NCBI GenBank assembly: GCA_023387755.1
Contig: JAEWHO010000092.1
Coordinates: forward strand, 1 to 34,374
Direction of reading: 5' to 3'
Origin: Actinomycetes bacterium
GTDB lineage: Bacteria > Actinomycetota > Actinomycetes > Actinomycetales > Actinomycetaceae
DNA: 34,374 bases
Below are positions 23,109 to 32,774 of the stretch, piece after piece. The position numbers and the translations under genes are program-made. The notes below the pieces were generated by a model that was not told the origin of the DNA, made no database searches, and saw only the letters and a list, made by a program, of their open reading frames with translations. The number at the start of each line of letters is the position of its first letter. Within the stretch, counting starts at the first letter, position 1.

Positions 23109-23542
23109 CTATTGTCCCCTTCGTGGGTAATAACGGTTATATAGCTATCGGCAAGGCCCGGTGTGAGGGGCTTGTGGCCGTGCAGGATCGCGCTGAGGTC
23201 CGAACCAAAGAGTTGCTCCGCTTCGGCGTCACTGAGGTGATGGTGGTGCCGGTATTCTTCTATCGCCGCGATAATGCGGGCACGGGCCTGTCCAGTGATC
23301 TCACGGTCCCGAAAGGCACCGGCCAGGGTGGCGGTACCGGGGTGGAGGCCAACGGCAGAGGGGCGCGTGAAGTCACTGGGGCGTTCCGTATCGATATAGC
23401 GGAAATGTTCACCGGCAACCACAAGTGCTGCTGCTGCCGATCCCAGTGCACAGGCCAGCGGTAGACCGGCGTGAATACCGAGGAGAATAGCGGTGGTGGC
23501 AAGGCCTATCAGGATTGCCGCCGCGATAGTCTTAACGTTCAT
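23105..23542 (-). CDS. Small membrane protein of the MoxR operon
   Basis: 145 aa. Two N-terminal hydrophobic helices (residues 6-22 and 26-45) are followed by a soluble region with GQARARIIAAIEEYRHHHHL and SDAEAEQLFGSDLSAILHG. Not recognised beyond that. It overlaps the DUF4129 gene and moxR by 4 bases each. A similar short gene often stands just before moxR in actinobacteria. Confidence 0.72.
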   Translation of the reverse strand: MNVKTIAAAILIGLATTAILLGIHAGLPLACALGSAAAALVVAGEHFRYIDTERPSDFTRPSAVGLHPGTATLAGAFRDREITGQARARIIAAIEEYRHHHHLSDAEAEQLFGSDLSAILHGHKPLTPGLADSYITVITHEGDNR

Positions 23543-24240
23543 AGGCGCAGCCCCATTTCGATATCGTCCAGGGCCTGACGAGCGGCAGCGACCTCATTTT
23601 CGGCACTGACTGCACCGGGCCGGAAACGGGCCCGGTAGTACAGATTCACCAGGGTGGAAACGTCTGCGGGGGTGGCCCCGGCCTGCACCAGTTGCGCCTG
23701 CCCCCACTGGGCGGGGGTAACCGTCTCTGGCCGTTGGCCGAGCCGCTTCTCACAGGCCTGTTCGAGTGATACCCAGGCCGCCACAATCCGATCCGAGGGT
23801 TCGCGGGCCGGCTCTGCTAGCAGCTGGCGAGCCTTAACGACGTCCTCAATCCCCAGCGCCACCGGCGCACTAATGAACGTGTCAAGTAGTTCGCCCTCGT
23901 AGGCTTCGGCTCGATCTGGTAGGAGCTTCAGCAACCGCAGTACCACAAAGACGACGGCAGCGATCACCACGGCAACCAGTACAAAAAGGACTGCCATACT
24001 CACGATTTGCAACAGTAGTGACGGGTCCTGCTGCGGTGGGAAGATTACGTCCTGCTCGGCCACATTATTGGAGACAATGACATTATTAGTCTCGGGCAGG
24101 GACGGCTGCGGGGTAGGGGCGAGCAGGTGGGTTCGCTGCGGAAGCGTCGCTAGGGTTAGTAAAACTCCGGCTACCACCACCAATAATGGCAGGAGTCGTT
24201 CCAGCGAGGTACCGCGCCCGGCTGCGGTCCTCCGCCTCAT
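23539..24240 (-). CDS. DUF4129-like membrane protein
   Basis: 233 aa. Membrane helices at about residues 15-33 and 80-108 flank a short extracellular loop. The C-terminal end (ASDRIVAAWVSLEQACEKRL-like region, then PAQWGQAQLVQAGATPADV and LVNLYYRARF) matches the DUF4129 pattern that usually follows transglutaminase-like or MoxR/DUF58 modules. It overlaps folA and the next gene by 4 bases. No transglutaminase gene is present in this cluster. Confidence 0.75.
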   Translation of the reverse strand: MRRRTAAGRGTSLERLLPLLVVVAGVLLTLATLPQRTHLLAPTPQPSLPETNNVIVSNNVAEQDVIFPPQQDPSLLLQIVSMAVLFVLVAVVIAAVVFVVLRLLKLLPDRAEAYEGELLDTFISAPVALGIEDVVKARQLLAEPAREPSDRIVAAWVSLEQACEKRLGQRPETVTPAQWGQAQLVQAGATPADVSTLVNLYYRARFRPGAVSAENEVAAARQALDDIEMGLRL

Positions 24241-24758
24241 CGCTTACCCTCCGGCGACCACGTGCAATAGCGGTAACGGAGCCCGTTTTTAGAGGTCTGC
24301 CAGGGCTCATAGGTGAGCGTCCCTTCGGGCAGTGCGGGCGCAAAGGTGTCCCCGCGGACCTCCAGATCGATTTCCGTGACGACGGCGCGGCTCAGCCACG
24401 GCAGGGCGGCCTGGTAGATCTGGCCGCCGCCGATCACCCACAGGTCCTCGTGGTGCCAGCGCGGATCAGCCAGAAATGCGTCCACATCCGTAACGCCCTC
24501 AGCCCCAGGAAAGGTGGATGCGGAGCGGCTGGCCACCCAGTTAGTGCGCCCCGGCAGGGGCCGGAAGCGTTCGGGAAGAGAATCCCAGGTACGCCGCCCC
24601 ATCAGGACGTGCGCGCCCATCGTCGTCGCTCGAAAATGTGCGAGATCTTCGGGTAGATCCCACGCCATCGTGCCATCGGCCCCAATTACCGGCGGGGTGT
24701 GCTCGGGGTGTTCGGCGGGTGGAAGCTGCCCCGCCTGGGCCCAAATTGCCCCAATCAT
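24237..24758 (-). CDS. folA: Dihydrofolate reductase
   Basis: 173 aa. MIGAIWAQAG, WDLPEDLAHFRATTMGAHVL (catalytic Asp in DLPEDL), MGRRTWDSLP, PLPGRTNW and VIGGGQIYQAAL are the standard DHFR blocks. It reduces dihydrofolate made by ThyA, whose gene lies 29 bases upstream. The active-site loop (LPPAEHPEHTPPVIGADGTM) is longer than in most enzymes. The stop overlaps the DUF4129 start as ATGA. Confidence 0.95.
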   Translation of the reverse strand: MIGAIWAQAGQLPPAEHPEHTPPVIGADGTMAWDLPEDLAHFRATTMGAHVLMGRRTWDSLPERFRPLPGRTNWVASRSASTFPGAEGVTDVDAFLADPRWHHEDLWVIGGGQIYQAALPWLSRAVVTEIDLEVRGDTFAPALPEGTLTYEPWQTSKNGLRYRYCTWSPEGKR

Positions 24759-24787
24759 AAGACCCCCTGAAGGTTCGTCAGCACGCT

Positions 24788-25588
24788 CTACACCGAGATA
24801 GGTGCGGTGATCGTTGGATGGTGCTGGTAATTATCCACCTGCACATCGGCAAAATCGTAATCGAAGAGGCTGGGGGCTTGGCGCAGATTGAGGGTCGGCA
24901 TATCGTAGGGCTCCCGCGAAAGCTGCTCGCGGACCTGGTCGAGATGGTTGAGATAGATATGGCAGTCGCCGCCGGTCCAGATGAAATCGCCCACGTCTAA
25001 GTCCACCTGCTGAGCCACCATATGGGTGAGCAGGGAATAGGAAGCCAGGTTGAACGGCACCCCGAGGAAGAGGTCAGCACTGCGTTGGTAGAGCTGGCAG
25101 GAGAGTTTGCCGTCGGCCACGTAGAACTGGAAGAAGGCGTGGCAAGGCATGAGTGCCATTTTGTCGAGCTCGCCCACATTCCAGGCCGAGACGATAATGC
25201 GGCGGGATTCGGGGGTGGTGCGCAGCTGTTCGAGTACTTGACTGAGCTGGTCGATGTGACGGCCATCAGCGGTGGGCCAGCTGCGCCACTGCACTCCGTA
25301 GACCGGGCCGAGTTCGCCGTCGTCGTCAGCCCACTCGTTCCAGATACGGATCCCGTGCTCCTGCAGCCAGCGAACATTCGAATCACCGCGCAAAAACCAC
25401 AGTAATTCCCCGACCACCGACTTCATATGGACCCGCTTGGTGGTCACCAGGGGGAACCCGTCCGCTAGGTGATAGCGCAGCTGGTGGCCAAAAATGCTGA
25501 GTGTCCCGGTGCCGGTGCGGTCGGGCCGCTCACTGCCCTGCTCCAGCACCAGCCGCAGCAAATCCTCGTAACCTGTGTGTGCCGTCAC
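24788..25588 (-). CDS. thyA: Thymidylate synthase
   Basis: 266 aa. DRTGTGTLSIFGHQLRYHL, KRVHMKSVVGELLWFLRGD, the catalytic Cys in LMPCHAFFQFY, QRSADLFLGVPFNLASYSLL and the end DNYQHHPTITAPISV are all present at normal length. It makes dTMP from dUMP with methylene-tetrahydrofolate. The start is GTG 25588. It heads the long minus-strand operon through folA to the DUF58 cluster. Confidence 0.97.
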   Translation of the reverse strand: MTAHTGYEDLLRLVLEQGSERPDRTGTGTLSIFGHQLRYHLADGFPLVTTKRVHMKSVVGELLWFLRGDSNVRWLQEHGIRIWNEWADDDGELGPVYGVQWRSWPTADGRHIDQLSQVLEQLRTTPESRRIIVSAWNVGELDKMALMPCHAFFQFYVADGKLSCQLYQRSADLFLGVPFNLASYSLLTHMVAQQVDLDVGDFIWTGGDCHIYLNHLDQVREQLSREPYDMPTLNLRQAPSLFDYDFADVQVDNYQHHPTITAPISV

Positions 25589-25640
25589 ACCGGCTATGCT
25601 ACCTTACTGGTCGGTGGGAAGCGCTTTACGCCCCAAAGAC

Positions 25641-26351
25641 TTACGCCGGCAGCTGACCTACGCGTGAGGATCCGTCGGCGTCAATCGTGTCAGTAGCAGC
25701 CCACGACGACGGCGCCGGCCCGAAGGCGGCGCGGATCGCGTCCAGGGCGGTATTCGCCATTGCTTTACCTGCCGTCCAGCCAACGGCTGCTCCGATGCCA
25801 AAGGGAGCAAGTCGCCCGACCATCGTCAGCCCACCCCGGGTGGCGGCCGTCTTGGCAGCCCGCTTACGCAGGGTCGCATTCACACTTTTAACCGTCGAAG
25901 CGGGCAGATTGGTGAGGGCCTGGCGAGCCCAGTGTACGGTCGAAAGCCCCAGGGAGGTCTGTACCGTATTTGCGCCTTCCTCACCGAGGATTGCGGTCAG
26001 CAGCAGCGTGCGCCGCTGTTCCTTATTCTCCAGCGGGATTCCGTATACCTCTGCCACCGCCATCACGTGATAGGCGATAGAGGCTAGGAAGGTTCCCATC
26101 TGGGCGGCAGTCAGTCCCAGCGCTACAGCGGTTCCGACGGTGGGGACGGCTGCGGCCGCACCAACGCCCGCGCCAGAGAATTTGGAGCGGAACAGGAAGT
26201 CGGATTCGAGCATCTTCACCAGTTGCTCCGGGCTCGCTTTGGGGTGGCGGGCCCGTAGTTTCGCCACGCGGGCCCGCGCGCGATTACTGGGAATGTTGAC
26301 GGCTTTATCCAGGAGCGAATCCAGGACGGTTGCAGACAGGTTCGTGGCCAT
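25641..26351 (-). CDS. EcsC-like protein
   Basis: 236 aa. A glycine/alanine-rich hydrophobic region (GAGVGAAAAVPTVGTAVALG, near residues 60-90) is followed by helices YHVMAVAEVYGIPLENKEQR and LTAILGEEGANTV, which resemble EcsC-family proteins; I am only moderately sure. It stands 52 bases upstream of thyA on the same strand and 20 bases after the OsmC-like gene. Function unknown. Confidence 0.6.
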   Translation of the reverse strand: MATNLSATVLDSLLDKAVNIPSNRARARVAKLRARHPKASPEQLVKMLESDFLFRSKFSGAGVGAAAAVPTVGTAVALGLTAAQMGTFLASIAYHVMAVAEVYGIPLENKEQRRTLLLTAILGEEGANTVQTSLGLSTVHWARQALTNLPASTVKSVNATLRKRAAKTAATRGGLTMVGRLAPFGIGAAVGWTAGKAMANTALDAIRAAFGPAPSSWAATDTIDADGSSRVGQLPA

Positions 26352-26371
26352 GGGATTCTCTCACTTTCGCT

Positions 26372-26809
26372 CTACGGCTGATCGGGCTGGGCATCTCCGA
26401 TAGTGATGGAGATTGCCGGCTTTCTTTCCAGTGTGCGGCTGACCGTACAAGCTCGCTCGATGGCAGCCGTGACTCGGGAGGTGGTTTTGGCCACGTCTGC
26501 CTCAGATAGACCCGAGAAATCCGCGTTACATACTGCTTTTAGGGCGGTGTAGAGGTCTTCGCGTGCAGCGAAATCAGCGCTCGCCTCCCACCTGCATTCG
26601 TAATCCTCGCCCAGGGCATGGGCCAGGCGGGCGTCAGCGCTCATCGCGGCACAGCCGGCTAGGGCTAATTGCAGTAACTGGCCGGGGGAAATACAGTCTG
26701 CTTCCTGAGCCGGACCCACCTTTAGCGTCACGCCGCTGGGAGTGCGAGCGGTAAAAACTCGGGTCCCGATACGTTCCAACGACAACTGTGGCGATTCGGT
26801 GTTATTCAT
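26372..26809 (-). CDS. OsmC-family protein
   Basis: 145 aa. ISPGQLLQLALAGCAAMSAD holds the first reactive cysteine and IERACTVSRTLE the second, as in OsmC/Ohr-type thiol peroxidases. These proteins reduce organic peroxides or bind small thiols. ATG 26809 (MNNTESPQLS) was chosen; the longer frame overlaps the divergent putA leader. Confidence 0.78.
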   Translation of the reverse strand: MNNTESPQLSLERIGTRVFTARTPSGVTLKVGPAQEADCISPGQLLQLALAGCAAMSADARLAHALGEDYECRWEASADFAAREDLYTALKAVCNADFSGLSEADVAKTTSRVTAAIERACTVSRTLERKPAISITIGDAQPDQP

Positions 26810-26914
26810 GGCTCCATCGTGGCACGCGAGAGGCCCTGGCGCTTGGTAGATTAGGAGGTAGGAAAAGCCCGCCTCGAGGCTGCCGTCAATGACGATCAAG
26901 GAGCATTGCCAACT

Positions 26915-29900
26915 ATGAGCCACGCACCGTCCGAAATCCTCGCCTTAGTCGACGACGCCGTCGATCTAGCTCACCGCTGGATTGAGGAAACTGAAGCCGG
27001 TCAAACTCCTGAGGAACGCGCCACTACCGGGCAACTGGCTGCCCTCGTAGCAGACCCCGCCGGGCTCGACTTAGCGATGCGATTCGTCGACCGCGTGGCC
27101 CGCCCCGAGGATTCGGGTGTTGCTGCCAAGGAGCTTTCCCGCCTGACCACCGGTGATGCCGCCAGCTTCCTTGGCGTCGTCGACCGTAGCTTGCTCACTC
27201 TGGGTGCCAAGGCCGCGCGGCTGGCCCCGGGAATCGTGGTGCCGCTCGCGCGTAAGCGCCTACGCCAGATTGTTGGCCACCTCGTCGTCGACGCCCGTGA
27301 CCCGCAGCTGGCCCAGCACCTAGAGCGCTCCCGTAACGACGGCTTCCGCCTCAATATCAACCTGCTCGGGGAGGCCGTGCTGGGGGAGAAAGAAGCCGCC
27401 TCCCGGATGCAGCGCACCATTGACCTGATTAATCGCGACGACGTCGACTACGTCTCGATTAAGGTTTCCTCACTCGTCTCGCAGATCTCTACCTGGGATA
27501 CCGAAGGGACGACGCAGCGGGTACTTGAACGTCTCCGCCCGCTCTACCGTGCGGCCGTCTCCACCACTCCGCACACCTTCGTGAACCTGGATATGGAGGA
27601 ATACCGGGATCTGGACCTCACCATCGAGATCTTCACCCGCATCCTGCAAGAAGAAGAGTTCCACGATCTGGAAGCCGGGATCGTGCTGCAGGCATACCTG
27701 CCGGATTCGCACGCGGCCCTGGAACGTCTAATCGACTTTGCTCATAAGCGCCATCAGGCCGGCCACGCACCCATCAAGGTTCGCATCGTTAAGGGCGCGA
27801 ACCTGTCCATGGAACGGGTGGAAGCCGAGATTCACGGGTGGGCCCAAGCCCCCTACGCCACCAAGGACGAGGTCGACGCCAACTACCTGCGTCTGATGGA
27901 ACTGATCTTGCGGCCTGAAAACCTCGGCTCGATCCGCGTTGGCATCGCCTCCCACAACCTCTACACCGTGGCACTGGCGCACCTGTTGGCCGATAAACGC
28001 GGTGTTAAGGACATGCTCGACATCGAAATGCTGCAGGGAATGAGCCCTTCCCAAGCGCGGGCAGTACGTGATCGCGTGGGTACAGTTTTGCTGTACACCC
28101 CGGTGGTTGCGCCCGAAGATTTCGACGTCGCAGTGTCCTACCTGGTACGTCGGCTCGAAGAAAACGCGCAGTCACAAAACTTCCTGCGCGCCCTGTTCGC
28201 CGATGAGCATGATGAGTCAGGGGCTGGTCTGGATGATCAGGAGGACCGTTTCCGTCACGCCGTCGACTCAATGACGACTGTGGCCTCTGGGCCGCGCCGC
28301 AGCTCGCAGCGCGAACCTATTGGGGAGCGTTTCGCAAATACCGTGGATTCAGACCCAGCCCTGCCCGATGTGCGTGCCTGGGCCGATAAGTACATGCACG
28401 CCGAACCGAAAGAACTGTGGAGCCCACAGCTGACCGACAAGGCCGCCGTCGATGGCATTGTGGACAAGGTCAAGGGCGCGGTACCGGCTTGGCAGGCTAA
28501 GCCGGCCAGTGAGAAGGCAGCGATCCTGCGAGCTGTGGCGCAGCAATTGGAGGATCGCCGCGGCGAATTCCTCACCGTCATGGCCGCTGAGGCCGGGAAG
28601 ACTGTTGATCAGGCGGATCCGGAAATCTCTGAGGCAATCGACTTTGCGCGGTACTACGCGGACCGCGCCGAAGAACTTGCCCCCGATGCGGATTACCTCG
28701 CTAATGATGGTGCCCGCTTTGAAAGCGTCGACCTCACCCTGGTTACCCCGCCGTGGAACTTCCCGGTGGCTATCCCCTGTGGAGGCGTCCTAGCTGCCCT
28801 CGCGGCGGGCTCCGGCGTCATTATTAAACCGGCACCCCCGGTAACGGGCTGTAGCGAACTCATGGTGGAGGCCTGCCATGCTGGCGGCGTACCCGGAGAA
28901 TTGCTGCAAATCGTGCGGGTGGAAGAAAACGAGGTTGGCCAGCATCTGGTCGCCCATCCGCAGGTGGATCAGGTAATTTTGACCGGCGCATCCGAGACGG
29001 CCGAAATGTTCGCCGGCTGGCGGGCCGAACATACGGGCGGGCCGCGCGTGTACGCCGAAACCTCTGGCAAGAACTCGCTCATTATTACCCCGGCAGCCGA
29101 CTACGACCTGGCGGTGGCAGACCTGGTGAAATCAGCGTTCGGCCACGCCGGGCAGAAATGTTCAGCGTCCTCGCTGGCCATTCTGGTGGGGTCGGCCGGA
29201 AAGTCGGAGCGGCTGCTCGGGCAGCTTATTGATGCTGCCTCCTCGGTGCGCGTGGATTGGCCGACCAACCTGTCCGCCACGATGGGGCCGGTTATCGCGC
29301 CTCCAGAAGGTAAGCTCAAGCGTGCCCTGACCACCCTGGAGGAGGGTGAAACCTGGCTGGTGGAGCCCCGTCAACTCGACGACTCCGGGCGGCTATGGTC
29401 CCCGGGCGTCCGTGACGGCGTCAAACCTGGCTCCTTCTTCCACCTCACCGAGTGCTTCGGCCCCGTACTCGGCATTATGCGGGCCAAGAACCTCGCCGAA
29501 GCCATCGAGCTGCAAAATGCGGTCGAATACGGGCTCACCGCGGGCCTGCACTCGCTAGACGAGAAGGAGATTGAGACCTGGATTGACCGGGTTGAGGCCG
29601 GTAACCTCTACGTCAACCGTCACATCACTGGTGCCATCGTGCAGCGGCAAGCCTTCGGTGGCTGGAAGCTATCGGCTTTTGGCCCCGGCGCGAAAGCGGG
29701 CGGTCCCAACTATGTGGCCCAACTGGGGCGGTGGCTTAACGACGGCCTTCCCGGCCACGGCCGGGAACTGAGCGCCCAGGTCAGTACCGCCCATGCCGAC
29801 TACACCGGGCTGGTCACGGATCAGGAAGAGCGGGCTTGGCTGCGCAGCGCCCTTGCCTCCGACGCGCAAGCCTGGGCAGAGGAGTTCGGCCAGGAACACG

Positions 29901-30385
29901 ACCTATCGGGCCTGCACGCGGAAGCCAATATCTTCCGCTACCGGCCTGCCGCAGTAGTCATCCGGGCGGAGGAGAGCTCCACTGTAGGCGAGCTAGTGCG
30001 ATTGCTGTGTGCCGCAGAACTGGCTGGCGCAAAGGTGCGCGTCTCCCTGAACCCGGACCTGTCCCGCGAGCTGAAGGCCCTCCATTCGGCTGGCCCGGCT
30101 GCCGTCACCGGTTTGCAGCGGCTGTCTCAGGTGGTGGAAGTCGGTGAACGCACCGACCAATTCATCGCCCGGATGCGCTCCGGTGAGAACCGGATCCGCG
30201 TGATCGGTGAGAGTGGCGAGATTGTCAAGGCGCTGGCAGGCTGCGCCAACGCGACGGTGCTGGACGGACCGGTGCTGACTAACGGCCGACGTGAGCTGCT
30301 CACGTTCTTGCGGGAGCAAGCTGTATCGATCACCCGTCACCGCTTCGGCCACCTGCCGGGCGGAGAGGAAGTGCCGGTACGGTAA
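26915..30385 (+). CDS. putA: Bifunctional proline dehydrogenase / glutamate-semialdehyde dehydrogenase
   Basis: 1156 aa. The proline dehydrogenase half includes FRLNINLLGEAVLGEKEA, YVSIKVSSLVSQIS, VRIVKGANLSMERVE and LDIEMLQGM. The aldehyde dehydrogenase half has TPPWNFPVAIPCGGVLAALA, ETSGKNSLI, the catalytic Cys in GHAGQKCSASS, and ECFGPVLGIM. Together they oxidise proline to glutamate. A C-terminal extension of about 150 residues follows. ATG 26915 is preferred to TTG 26906: AAGGAG at 26899-26904 is too close to the TTG. No N-terminal DNA-binding region is present. Confidence 0.96.
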   Translation: MSHAPSEILALVDDAVDLAHRWIEETEAGQTPEERATTGQLAALVADPAGLDLAMRFVDRVARPEDSGVAAKELSRLTTGDAASFLGVVDRSLLTLGAKAARLAPGIVVPLARKRLRQIVGHLVVDARDPQLAQHLERSRNDGFRLNINLLGEAVLGEKEAASRMQRTIDLINRDDVDYVSIKVSSLVSQISTWDTEGTTQRVLERLRPLYRAAVSTTPHTFVNLDMEEYRDLDLTIEIFTRILQEEEFHDLEAGIVLQAYLPDSHAALERLIDFAHKRHQAGHAPIKVRIVKGANLSMERVEAEIHGWAQAPYATKDEVDANYLRLMELILRPENLGSIRVGIASHNLYTVALAHLLADKRGVKDMLDIEMLQGMSPSQARAVRDRVGTVLLYTPVVAPEDFDVAVSYLVRRLEENAQSQNFLRALFADEHDESGAGLDDQEDRFRHAVDSMTTVASGPRRSSQREPIGERFANTVDSDPALPDVRAWADKYMHAEPKELWSPQLTDKAAVDGIVDKVKGAVPAWQAKPASEKAAILRAVAQQLEDRRGEFLTVMAAEAGKTVDQADPEISEAIDFARYYADRAEELAPDADYLANDGARFESVDLTLVTPPWNFPVAIPCGGVLAALAAGSGVIIKPAPPVTGCSELMVEACHAGGVPGELLQIVRVEENEVGQHLVAHPQVDQVILTGASETAEMFAGWRAEHTGGPRVYAETSGKNSLIITPAADYDLAVADLVKSAFGHAGQKCSASSLAILVGSAGKSERLLGQLIDAASSVRVDWPTNLSATMGPVIAPPEGKLKRALTTLEEGETWLVEPRQLDDSGRLWSPGVRDGVKPGSFFHLTECFGPVLGIMRAKNLAEAIELQNAVEYGLTAGLHSLDEKEIETWIDRVEAGNLYVNRHITGAIVQRQAFGGWKLSAFGPGAKAGGPNYVAQLGRWLNDGLPGHGRELSAQVSTAHADYTGLVTDQEERAWLRSALASDAQAWAEEFGQEHDLSGLHAEANIFRYRPAAVVIRAEESSTVGELVRLLCAAELAGAKVRVSLNPDLSRELKALHSAGPAAVTGLQRLSQVVEVGERTDQFIARMRSGENRIRVIGESGEIVKALAGCANATVLDGPVLTNGRRELLTFLREQAVSITRHRFGHLPGGEEVPVR

Positions 30386-30400
30386 GCGGCGAACCAGCCC

Positions 30401-30460
30401 GCAACTAGCGGAAGTAGCCGGCAACTAGCAGAACCAGGCCACAACTAGCGGAAGCACTCA
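30401..30460 (+). repeat. Three 20-bp tandem repeats after putA
   Basis: Units of 20 bases start at 30401, 30421 and 30441, each with CAACTAGC(G/A)GAA at the front and a variable rear half. They lie between the putA stop and its terminator, in the 3' untranslated region. Confidence 0.75.
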
Positions 30461-30472
30461 GTGATAGAAAGA

Positions 30473-30503
30473 GGGCGGGCCCACCGAGATGGTGGGCCCG
30501 CCC
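30473..30503. terminator. Hairpin terminator between putA and the DUF2505 gene
   Basis: GGGCGGGCCCACC (30473-30485) pairs perfectly with GGTGGGCCCGCCC (30491-30503) over a 5-base loop. It serves the end of putA and could act in both directions. Confidence 0.82.
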
Positions 30504-30598
30504 TTCGGCTGTGTCAGGGATAGCGGTGGAGCTGGCGCACGCGGCCAGCTCCGTTAGCTGTGCCTCGCGGCAGTGCTGTGCGCGAGCTGGTGGTGTGG

Positions 30599-31090
30599 TT
30601 AGGTGCGGTTGAGATAGTCGGCTGCGATGGCGGCTTCTGCCTGGAACACCTGGTCGACGTTCTGTACGACAGCCTTTTCAATCACCCCGGAGAATAAGGG
30701 AATATTCGCGGTCACATCGCCGTCAAATGTACGCAGCGATTCATTCCCGCGGCCTAACAGCTGCATCGCTACCGCGACCCGGACGGGAACCCCGGCTATG
30801 TCAAGGCTCAGCGTACCTTGACAGTTACCGTCGTCGTCAGGTTCTTCCCACACCTCCACGGTGGTGACCTGTAACGACTGCCCTACGAAGCTGCGCACCT
30901 TACTAGGGACCAAGTCGGCAGGCATATCAGCGCGGACGGTAATAGTCAGGGCCTCCTCCCCGTGAATCGTTACCTGCGCCGAGGTTGCTCCGGCGGCGCG
31001 GGCGCGCTCGCGGTGGAAGTCCTCTTCTTGCCACATGGCGCGTACTCGCTGCGGTGGGGCAGGATAGGTGACCGACGTTGAAAAATGCAT
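30599..31090 (-). CDS. DUF2505 protein
   Basis: 163 aa. MHFSTSVTYPAPPQRVRAMW, the central VEVWEEPDDDGNCQGTLSLD, and PLFSGVIEKAVVQNVDQVF with a closing EAAIAADYL match the DUF2505 pattern, a START-like fold found in actinobacteria. Ligand and role unknown. Confidence 0.82.
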   Translation of the reverse strand: MHFSTSVTYPAPPQRVRAMWQEEDFHRERARAAGATSAQVTIHGEEALTITVRADMPADLVPSKVRSFVGQSLQVTTVEVWEEPDDDGNCQGTLSLDIAGVPVRVAVAMQLLGRGNESLRTFDGDVTANIPLFSGVIEKAVVQNVDQVFQAEAAIAADYLNRT

Positions 31091-31258
31091 GGGGCCTCCA
31101 GAGTTTTCTTGCTGTTAGCGTACCGTAGGCCTGCCGTGCCGGCTCAGTGCTGGGGTCGTGACACCGCGGTGGTGGAGGAGTAGCAGGCCTGCAGTGGTCC
31201 CCGGTGGCAGCGAGACCGAATGTGGAGGCACGAGCTGGGTTCGCGCTAGGCTGGGGGC

Positions 31259-32722
31259 GTGTCGAACCTCAATGAGCTGCTACGTCGGCTGGGTGGATTA
31301 CAACCGAAGGAAGCCGAATGGCTCCATTTGCTAGTGGGGGACTGGCAGATTATCTCCGATCTTGCGTTCGCGGACCTCGTCCTGTGGGTGCCGGACGGAG
31401 AGGGGTTCACTGCGGTGGCGCACTGCCGACCGTCTACTGGAACGACTGTTCACCACGATGATGTAGTCGGGCGTCATCTCCCGGAGGGCCGGCGCGCACT
31501 GCTCGAGGAAACGCTGCGCAAGCGGACTATCCATCGTTCGGCAGAACCTCGCTGGACTGGATCATATGCCGTGCGTGAAGATTTGGTGCCCGTCATCTAT
31601 CAGGGACGGGCAATCGCAGTGGTGGCGCGTGAAGCAAACCTGGGAACCGCCCGCAGCCAAACTCGCCTAGAACGCAATTATTTTGCTGCCGCCGATGATT
31701 TATGCGCGATGATTACGCGCGGTGAGTTCCCCTCCGATAATGTGCCCGGTTACCGCCGGGGTATGCCCCGGGTCGGCGATGGAATGGTCCGTTTGGACGC
31801 CGACGGCGCTGTCGTGTATGCGTCCCCGAATGCGTTGTCCTGCCTACACCGGCTGGGTATCCAAGGTAATATGACCGGCCTGGTGTTGGCGGAAGAAGTC
31901 TCTGACATTATCGAACCGCTCAATACAGTGGATGAAACCCTGCCCGTCGTACTCATGGGGCGGGCAGCCTGGCTGACCGAAGTGGAATCCTACGGGGTCT
32001 CCCTGACTGTGCGCGGCCAGCCGATAACCGAGTATGGCCAGCGGCGTGGGGCTGTGCTGTTGGTGCGAGACGTGTCCGAGGTGCGGCGTCGGGAACGCGA
32101 ACTCATGACCAAAGACGCGACGATCCGCGAAATCCATCACCGCGTGAAGAATAATTTGCAGACGGTGGCGGCGCTGCTGCGATTGCAGGCACGGCGTTCG
32201 GATTCACAGGAAACTCGCGACGCGCTCGCGGAGGCGATGCGCCGGGTGGCGACAATCGCGCTCGTTCACGAGACGCTCTCCCAAACGATTGACGAGACAG
32301 TCGATTTCGACGACGTTTTTGGTCGGGTTGTGCGCTTGGCCGCCGATGTTGCGTCGCCGGGGGAACAGCCGACGACGAAAATAGTCGGCTCCTTCGGCTT
32401 GGTCGGCGCAGATGTAGCGACGTCCTTATCGGTAGTTCTGACTGAGCTGGTGTCCAATGCGGTAGAGCACGGATTTGCTGATAAGCAGGGCACCATTGAA
32501 GTGGAAGCGCGGCGGGATGAATGCGATTTAACTGTCTACGTGCGTGACAACGGCCTGGGAATGCGCGACTCCGGCCCGGGGACGGGCCTAGGAACCCAGA
32601 TTGTGCGTACCCTCGTGCAGGGTGAGTTACGCGGCACCATCTCGTGGGCGGACCGGCCCGGGGGTGGTACAGAAGTCATTATCCATATTCACCTGTGCGC
32701 GCCTGATCGAGAGACGGTCTAG
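31259..32722 (+). CDS. pdtaS: Sensor histidine kinase, PdtaS type
   Basis: 487 aa, soluble. A GAF-like domain (about residues 30-150) and a PAS-like domain (about 175-280) precede the HisKA_2 block REIHHRVKNNLQTVAALLRL, with the phosphoacceptor His near residue 293. The HATPase end shows ELVSNAVEHG, DNGLGM and GLGTQIVRTL. In mycobacteria PdtaS phosphorylates the antiterminator PdtaR; no PdtaR is in this window. Start GTG 31259. It is convergent with whiB1, as Rv3220c and Rv3219 are neighbours. Confidence 0.9.
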   Translation: MSNLNELLRRLGGLQPKEAEWLHLLVGDWQIISDLAFADLVLWVPDGEGFTAVAHCRPSTGTTVHHDDVVGRHLPEGRRALLEETLRKRTIHRSAEPRWTGSYAVREDLVPVIYQGRAIAVVAREANLGTARSQTRLERNYFAAADDLCAMITRGEFPSDNVPGYRRGMPRVGDGMVRLDADGAVVYASPNALSCLHRLGIQGNMTGLVLAEEVSDIIEPLNTVDETLPVVLMGRAAWLTEVESYGVSLTVRGQPITEYGQRRGAVLLVRDVSEVRRRERELMTKDATIREIHHRVKNNLQTVAALLRLQARRSDSQETRDALAEAMRRVATIALVHETLSQTIDETVDFDDVFGRVVRLAADVASPGEQPTTKIVGSFGLVGADVATSLSVVLTELVSNAVEHGFADKQGTIEVEARRDECDLTVYVRDNGLGMRDSGPGTGLGTQIVRTLVQGELRGTISWADRPGGGTEVIIHIHLCAPDRETV

Positions 32723-32774
32723 AGACGATCTAGTGCGCGCACGGGATTGCGTGGGGGTGCGAAAAAAAGGGGGA

